A stretch of 8,216 nucleotides of DNA from a bacterium (GTDB lineage: Bacteria > Patescibacteriota > Saccharimonadia > Saccharimonadales > UBA4665): positions 1 to 8,216 of the forward strand of contig JAJYKI010000027.1 of the NCBI GenBank assembly GCA_021788675.1, in the 5' to 3' direction. Under the pieces are notes generated by a model, which saw only the letters and a program-made list of their open reading frames with translations, had not been told where the DNA came from and did not search any database. Positions 5,641 through 8,216 of this stretch are shown here, piece after piece; positions within the stretch are counted from its first letter, which is position 1, and every line of letters starts with the position of its first letter. A program made the position numbers and the translations under genes.

Positions 5641-6699
5641 TTACGACTCCTTGGTGATCAATTCGTGCTCGGCGTTTTGAAGCTGTTGCATGATGTCATC
5701 GATATCCCCGTTGAGTGCGCCGGGAATATTGCTGCGTGAATAATTAATCCGGTGATCGGTGATCCTATCTTGTGGAAAGTTGTAAGTGCGGATTTTTTCG
5801 CTACGGTCACCACTTCCGATCAGGCGGCGTCTGGCGTCGGATAGCTCTTGCTGTTCCTCTTCGATTTTACGTTGCAATAGTCTGGATCTGAGTACACTCA
5901 AGGCTTTAGCCTTGTTCTTGATTTGTGACTTCTCGTCTTGATTGGATACCACGATGCCGGTTGGCAGGTGAGTGATGCGTACGGCGGAATCGGTCGTATT
6001 GACGCTCTGGCCGCCATGACCGCCGCTACGATAAACGTCAACCCTTAGATCGCTTGGATTAATTTCAATGTCGGACTCCTCGGCTTCGGGCAGTACGGCC
6101 ACCGTAGTGGTAGAAGTGTGGATTCTGCCTTGGCTTTCAGTTACCGGGACTCTTTGCACCCGATGTACGCCGGCTTCAAATTTTAGTTGTTTATAGGCTT
6201 CATGGCCATGAACGCCGAACGTTATTTCTTTAAAGCCACCGACTTCATTCGGGCTTTCATTGATAAGTTCGATTTTATAGCCATGGGTTTCAGCCCACCG
6301 GCTGTACATACGAAACAGATCGCCGGCAAATAAAGAGGACTCGTCGCCACCGGCGGCCGCGCGTATCTCTATAATCACGTCACGTTCGTCGTTGGGGTCT
6401 TTGGGAACGGTCGCCGCAATAATCTGATTATCGATGGCTTGAAGCTGCGGAGTAAGTGTATCGATTTCTTCCAGCGCCATAGTCTGGATATCTTTGTCCG
6501 GATTATCCTTTAATTCCTCGGCTTCTTTGAGTGCTTTTAATAGGCGGGCTTTCTCATCATACATACCTATAATGTTGGCGAGCTCGCTGCGTCGCTTGGC
6601 TAATTTCGGATAAGAACTGTCGCTAAATATAGCCTGATCGCTTAGCTTGACCTCAATGTCATTGAGTTCGTTGCGCAGTTCGGTTTCTTTCTGTTCCAT
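5641..6699 (-). CDS. prfA: Peptide chain release factor 1 (RF1)
   Basis: RF1 recognises UAA and UAG in the ribosomal A site and triggers hydrolysis of peptidyl-tRNA. The 352 residues match the usual RF1 length. A helical N-terminal domain (1-95) is followed by IEIRAAAGGDE (110-120) and the stop-codon recognition region VQRVPVTESQGRIHTS (181-196). There the PVT tripeptide (185-187) is the PxT of RF1, not the SPF of RF2. The peptidyl-transferase GGQ motif is at 229-231 within GGHGGQSVNTTDSAVR. The C-terminal YNFPQDRITDHR (306-317) is also family-typical. It lies downstream of the L31 gene on the same strand (86-bp gap) and is followed after 2 nt by prmC, whose product methylates Gln231. Both UAG and UGA are used as stops in this window. 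Confidence 0.97.
   Translation of the reverse strand: MEQKETELRNELNDIEVKLSDQAIFSDSSYPKLAKRRSELANIIGMYDEKARLLKALKEAEELKDNPDKDIQTMALEEIDTLTPQLQAIDNQIIAATVPKDPNDERDVIIEIRAAAGGDESSLFAGDLFRMYSRWAETHGYKIELINESPNEVGGFKEITFGVHGHEAYKQLKFEAGVHRVQRVPVTESQGRIHTSTTTVAVLPEAEESDIEINPSDLRVDVYRSGGHGGQSVNTTDSAVRITHLPTGIVVSNQDEKSQIKNKAKALSVLRSRLLQRKIEEEQQELSDARRRLIGSGDRSEKIRTYNFPQDRITDHRINYSRSNIPGALNGDIDDIMQQLQNAEHELITKES
5647..5652 (-). promoter_or_regulatory. prmC Shine-Dalgarno embedded in the end of prfA
   Basis: On the minus strand AAGGAG (5652-5647) spans the RF1 codons AAG and GAG (Lys-Glu), just before its last residue. It lies 8 nt upstream of the TTG at 5638. This ideal spacing decides the non-AUG start of prmC and suggests translational coupling to prfA. 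Confidence 0.7.
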
Positions 6700-6705
6700 G
6701 AGCCT

Positions 6706-6711
6706 ATTCTA
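6706..6711 (-). promoter_or_regulatory. Candidate -10 immediately upstream of prfA
   Basis: On the minus strand TAGAAT (6711-6706) ends 6 nt before the prfA ATG, placing +1 at the start codon itself. No convincing -35 is visible. An alternative TATATT (6754-6749) would give a leader of about 43 nt. No terminator is apparent after the L31 gene, so read-through is also possible. Confidence 0.3.
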
Positions 6712-6785
6712 CTACTTAATCAATCTACACATGCCTTAAAGACACGATAATATATGCCTATTGCTAATTAATCGAGCCTGGACAG

Positions 6786-7130
6786 CTAAGCAGCTTTGGC
6801 TTTTTCGGTCTTGGCAGCGCTACGGTCGGCCTGGCGCTTGGCTTGTTTCTTGGCAGCATTGACGCGCTTGTCGCGAGCTTCTTTTGCAGCCGCGGCACGG
6901 GCCTTAAACTTATCTACTCTTCCTTCAATATCGAGGATCTTTTCTTCGCCAGTAAAGAAGGGGTGTGATGCCGAACTGACGTGCACCTTAATAAGCGGGT
7001 ACGTTTTGCCATCTTCCCAGGTAATTGTTTCTTCGCTAGTAGCAGTTGAACGTGTCAACAGGCGAAAACCGTTGTTCAGGTCTTCAAATATCACCAAGCG
7101 ATAGTTGTCCGGATGCAGTTGTTTTTTCAT
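6786..7130 (-). CDS. rpmE2: Ribosomal protein L31, zinc-free B type
   Basis: L31 is a large-subunit protein that helps bridge the subunits. The 114-residue product starts MKKQLHPDNYRLVIFEDLNN and continues with LLTRSTATSEETI (24-36), TYPLIKVHVSSASHPFFTG (43-61) and EGRVDKF (69-75). This is the B-type (RpmE2/YkgM-like) pattern. No cysteine is present, so it lacks the CxxC zinc site of A-type L31. About 38 residues of basic, Ala/Lys-rich tail (77-114) extend beyond the usual end, presumably contacting rRNA. The frame is open for 38 more codons upstream, but the family begins at MKK, and the promoter lies just before that ATG. No Shine-Dalgarno precedes it. It diverges from the toxin-antitoxin genes and is followed by prfA. 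Confidence 0.93.
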   Translation of the reverse strand: MKKQLHPDNYRLVIFEDLNNGFRLLTRSTATSEETITWEDGKTYPLIKVHVSSASHPFFTGEEKILDIEGRVDKFKARAAAAKEARDKRVNAAKKQAKRQADRSAAKTEKAKAA

Positions 7131-7140
7131 ACAGACAATT

Positions 7141-7169
7141 AATATATCTTTTTTTACCCCTAAAAGCAA
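7141..7169 (-). promoter_or_regulatory. rpmE2 promoter
   Basis: On the minus strand TTGCTT (7169-7164) and TATATT (7146-7141) are separated by 17 bp. The -10 ends 10 nt before the ATG at 7130, implying a leader of about 3 nt. The -35 lies inside a 15-bp palindrome. No Shine-Dalgarno is present. Confidence 0.5.
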
Positions 7170-7178
7170 GACTTGCTT
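7164..7178. repeat. 15-bp palindrome over the rpmE2 -35
   Basis: AAGCAAG (7164-7170), A, CTTGCTT (7172-7178) is a perfect inverted repeat with one central base. It covers the -35 of the rpmE2 promoter, where a repressor could block polymerase. Too short and tight-looped to serve as an RNA hairpin, it looks more like a DNA operator. No regulator is identified. Confidence 0.5.
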
Positions 7179-7243
7179 GAATAAATATTGCCCGACAGTC
7201 GCTTTAGGCCCAAAAAAGCCTCGGTTTTTTAAGTTGAAGAGCA

Positions 7244-7273
7244 TTGACCTATATACGTATGTATTGCTATCAT
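7244..7273 (+). promoter_or_regulatory. Promoter of the toxin-antitoxin genes
   Basis: TTGACC (7244-7249) and TATCAT (7268-7273) are 18 bp apart, with an extended TG at 7265-7266. A start 7 nt after the -10 falls on the A of the antitoxin ATG (7280), giving a leaderless transcript. No Shine-Dalgarno is present. Confidence 0.6.
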
Positions 7274-7282
7274 ATACGTATG
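7251..7282 (+). repeat. Paired operator-like repeats upstream of the antitoxin gene
   Basis: ATATACGTATG occurs twice in the same orientation, at 7251-7261 and 7272-7282. The spacing of 21 bp is two helical turns, so both copies face the same side of the DNA. Each contains the palindrome ATACGTAT (7253-7260 and 7274-7281). One copy lies between -35 and -10. The other overlaps the -10, the predicted +1 and the start codon. This fits autorepression by a ribbon-helix-helix antitoxin. Confidence 0.65.
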
Positions 7283-7522
7283 AAAACGAAACTCACTCTT
7301 AGCATAGATGAAGATTTAGTGCAATTTGCTCATAAACAGGCCGAGATTAGTAAAAGCTCTGTTTCTGGTATGTTTTCTGAGTATTTAAAGCTACTTGAGG
7401 CTCACCAAAGCAAAATAGCTGGTCCAAGTGTTGCTAGTATGGTTGGCGCCTTAAAGCAATATCCAATTGATGATTCAAAACAAGCAATACGCAGTCTCTA
7501 TGCACAAAAATATTCTAGTTGA
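7280..7522 (+). CDS. Ribbon-helix-helix antitoxin (DUF6364-like)
   Basis: The predicted 80-residue product begins MKTKLTLSIDEDLVQFAHKQ, a short beta strand then two helices (about residues 3-40), the shape of a ribbon-helix-helix DNA-binding domain. The sequence resembles DUF6364-type antitoxins. In such systems the N-terminus dimerises and binds the operator, while the C-terminal region (here about 45-80, with SVASMVGALKQY and DDSKQAIRSLYAQ) binds and blocks the toxin. Met at 7280 is preferred to the upstream in-frame ATG at 7244, because the domain starts there and the earlier ATG lies within the -35 of the promoter. The last 23 bp overlap the toxin gene, as in coupled toxin-antitoxin pairs. 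The gene is slightly more AT-rich than the housekeeping genes around it, hinting at acquisition. The stop is UGA. Confidence 0.8.
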   Translation: MKTKLTLSIDEDLVQFAHKQAEISKSSVSGMFSEYLKLLEAHQSKIAGPSVASMVGALKQYPIDDSKQAIRSLYAQKYSS

Positions 7523-7919
7523 TTTGAACATCATTCTAGACGTCTTATTAGAACGCCCGGGCTATAAAGCTTCACAAGCAGTTTTAGAAATACAATCACC
7601 AATTGATTACACTGTGTTTGTTAGTGCGCATGTAGTTACTACTTTCACCTATTTACTTGAGAATGCCAAAGTGCCTAAGGAAGAGATAAAACGCAATGTT
7701 GATTGGCTATTACAAAGCTTTTCGATTGTAGCTACAGATAGCAGAATATTGTTGAGTGCTCTAAAAAGTAATATAAAAGACTACGAGGATGCGGTTGTCG
7801 AGCAAGCCGCATTAGGCTGCGGAGCTTCGGTTATCATTACTCGTAACGTAAATGACTTCAGCCAAAGCGCGATACCCGCAACAACACCCGAAAAGTTTTT
7901 ATTAAGCCACGCATCCTAA
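7500..7919 (+). CDS. PIN-domain toxin, VapC-like (PIN_3 type)
   Basis: This is a predicted Mg2+-dependent ribonuclease toxin. The 139-residue chain starts MHKNILVDLNIILDVLLERP, with predicted metal ligands Asp8 and Asp14. The middle SAHVVTTFTYLL (42-53) matches the PIN_3 pattern. Late acidic residues are in DYEDAVVEQAA (94-104), and ITRNVNDF (113-120) holds the final Asp119. It ends with PATTPEKFL (126-134), typical of this subfamily. The start at 7500 is chosen because PIN domains begin within a few residues of the first strand. An in-frame ATG at 7467 would add 11 residues without family support. The gene overlaps the antitoxin by 23 bp in another frame and has no Shine-Dalgarno of its own, so translation is probably coupled. 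The RNA target is unknown. A housekeeping PIN nuclease is less likely given the partner. Confidence 0.83.
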   Translation: MHKNILVDLNIILDVLLERPGYKASQAVLEIQSPIDYTVFVSAHVVTTFTYLLENAKVPKEEIKRNVDWLLQSFSIVATDSRILLSALKSNIKDYEDAVVEQAALGCGASVIITRNVNDFSQSAIPATTPEKFLLSHAS

Positions 7920-7956
7920 GTTTAGTCTTATCTTGCTTGAGACAAGAGTAATAGAG

Positions 7957-7985
7957 TTGAAAAACTAACTCCTTATTGGTATAAT
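7957..7985 (+). promoter_or_regulatory. Strong rpsB promoter
   Basis: TTGAAA (7957-7962), a 17-bp spacer and a perfect TATAAT (7980-7985) with extended TG at 7977-7978 make this the closest match to consensus in the window. That suits a ribosomal protein operon. It starts 37 bp after the toxin stop. No clear terminator separates the toxin gene from it. Transcription should begin near 7992. Confidence 0.85.
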
Positions 7986-7991
7986 TACGCC

Positions 7992-8121
7992 CACATATTA
8001 ATAAGCAGGCTGGTAGGTTTGATCCTCTTTACCCGAGACAGCTTTGTCCGGGATAAGCTCACTAGCTCAAGAATAAAGGATCGATCCGTAAGTTTAGGTT
8101 TACGGAAAAGAAAGGTTTTAT
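7992..8121 (+). promoter_or_regulatory. Structured rpsB 5' leader
   Basis: The leader of about 130 nt can form several helices. A closing stem joins 8016-8026 (with GATCCT) to 8077-8087 (with AGGATC), with a mismatch and one G-U pair. Inside it, CCCGAGACA (8032-8040) pairs with TGTCCGGG (8045-8052) with one bulge, and AGCT (8055-8058) may pair with AGCT (8063-8066). A separate stem TCCGTAA (8085-8091) with TTACGGA (8100-8106) sits just before the Shine-Dalgarno and shares bases 8085-8087 with the closing stem. The two are therefore partly exclusive. This could be an S2-responsive autoregulatory leader, as known for E. coli rpsB, but no homology to that RNA is claimed. Confidence 0.4.
8111..8115 (+). 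promoter_or_regulatory. rpsB Shine-Dalgarno
   Basis: AAAGG, in the purine run AAAAGAAAGG, lies 6 nt before the ATG at 8122. It supports that start, and it sits directly after the 8085-8106 hairpin. Confidence 0.6.
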
Positions 8122-8216
8122 ATGTCATCAAACGTAGATATAAAGCAGTTGCTTGAAGCCGGTGCCCATTTTGGTCACAAAACCAGTCGCTGGCATCCAA
8201 AAATGGCTCCCTACAT
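8122..8216 (+). CDS. rpsB: 30S ribosomal protein S2 (5' partial)
   Basis: The first 31 codons are visible, and the gene runs off the right edge. The product begins MSSNVDIKQLLEAGAHFGHK and continues TSRWHPKMAPY. The stretch LLEAGAHFGHKTSRWHPKM is the diagnostic N-terminal S2 signature. S2 binds the head-body junction of the small subunit late in assembly. The start is set by the Shine-Dalgarno and by the usual distance of six to nine residues before LLEAG. In most bacteria tsf (EF-Ts) follows, but that lies outside the window. Confidence 0.95.
   Translation, partial: MSSNVDIKQLLEAGAHFGHKTSRWHPKMAPY

Noticed and set aside
7045..7059. GTTGA-ACGTG-TCAAC, a palindrome faintly like a parS site
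   Set aside because: It lies in the conserved LTRSTAT-coding part of rpmE2, has a 5-bp centre unlike the 16-bp parS consensus, and is easily explained by codon choice.
7207..7230. A-tract/T-tract arrangement (AAAAAA, GCCTCGG, TTTTTT) as a bidirectional terminator
   Set aside because: Pairing is limited to A-T pairs plus a mismatch, with no stable GC stem. A role between the two divergent promoters is unclear.
7131..7244. 38-codon upstream extension of L31 in the same frame
   Set aside because: L31 proteins begin at the MKK methionine, the extension has no family similarity, and it spans the predicted promoter and palindrome.
7244..7279. Upstream ATG at 7244 as the antitoxin start
   Set aside because: It lies within the -35 of the likely promoter, and the added residues precede the ribbon-helix-helix strand that starts at the second methionine.
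7467..7499. Upstream ATG at 7467 as the toxin start
   Set aside because: The PIN domain begins at MHKNILVD. The 11 added residues have no family counterpart and would enlarge the overlap with the antitoxin.
7922..7971. Possible terminator between the toxin gene and rpsB (TCTTG/CAAGA and GAGTT/AACTC repeats)
   Set aside because: Both stems are only 5 bp and lack a following U-tract. The second overlaps the rpsB -35.
7985..8200. Minus-strand open frame of 71 codons opposite the rpsB start
   Set aside because: It is antisense to the rpsB leader and S2 N-terminus, has no recognisable domain and no supporting start signal.

Overview
The window looks like chromosomal DNA from a small-genome bacterium of the Candidate Phyla Radiation (Patescibacteria), most likely a Saccharibacteria (TM7) relative. 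This is inference from several traits: very compact packing, a zinc-free L31 with a basic Ala/Lys tail, a PrmC carrying NLPY where NPPY is usual, and an RF1-PrmC pair near ParA/ParB, LepB and an HtrA protease. UGA is the stop codon of parA, prmC and the antitoxin gene, while UAG ends parB, lepB and rpmE. The code is therefore standard, which argues against the UGA-recoded lineages (Gracilibacteria, Absconditabacteria).

Layout from left to right. The C-terminal tail of an unidentified protein (1-104) is followed by an intrinsic terminator (191-230). Next come parA and parB (+), chromosome segregation genes. parB converges on lepB (-), signal peptidase I. lepB diverges from a multi-pass membrane protein of unknown function (+), which shares a probable operon with an HtrA/DegP-type S1C protease (+). 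The protease gene runs tail-to-tail into prmC (-), overlapping it by 26 bp. prmC is the downstream partner of prfA (-, RF1), and upstream of prfA lies a B-type ribosomal protein L31 gene (-). Diverging from L31 is a two-gene toxin-antitoxin module (+): a ribbon-helix-helix antitoxin resembling DUF6364 and a PIN-domain toxin resembling PIN_3. The window ends in the first 31 codons of rpsB (+, ribosomal protein S2), driven by a near-consensus promoter and a structured leader of about 130 nt.

How the genes work together. ParA and ParB segregate the origin region. LepB and the membrane-anchored HtrA act at the outer face of the membrane, on protein export and quality control. L31, RF1, PrmC and S2 serve translation, and PrmC modifies RF1, the product of the adjacent gene. 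The toxin-antitoxin pair is the only accessory element.

No wholly new system is visible. The most interesting signals are regulatory. Several promoter-proximal genes lack a Shine-Dalgarno sequence and have a -10 element placed so that transcription would start at or within a few bases of the ATG. Inverted repeats sit exactly centred on both convergent gene junctions. Operator-like repeats overlap the parB, rpmE and antitoxin promoters. The rpsB leader can fold into alternative structures.
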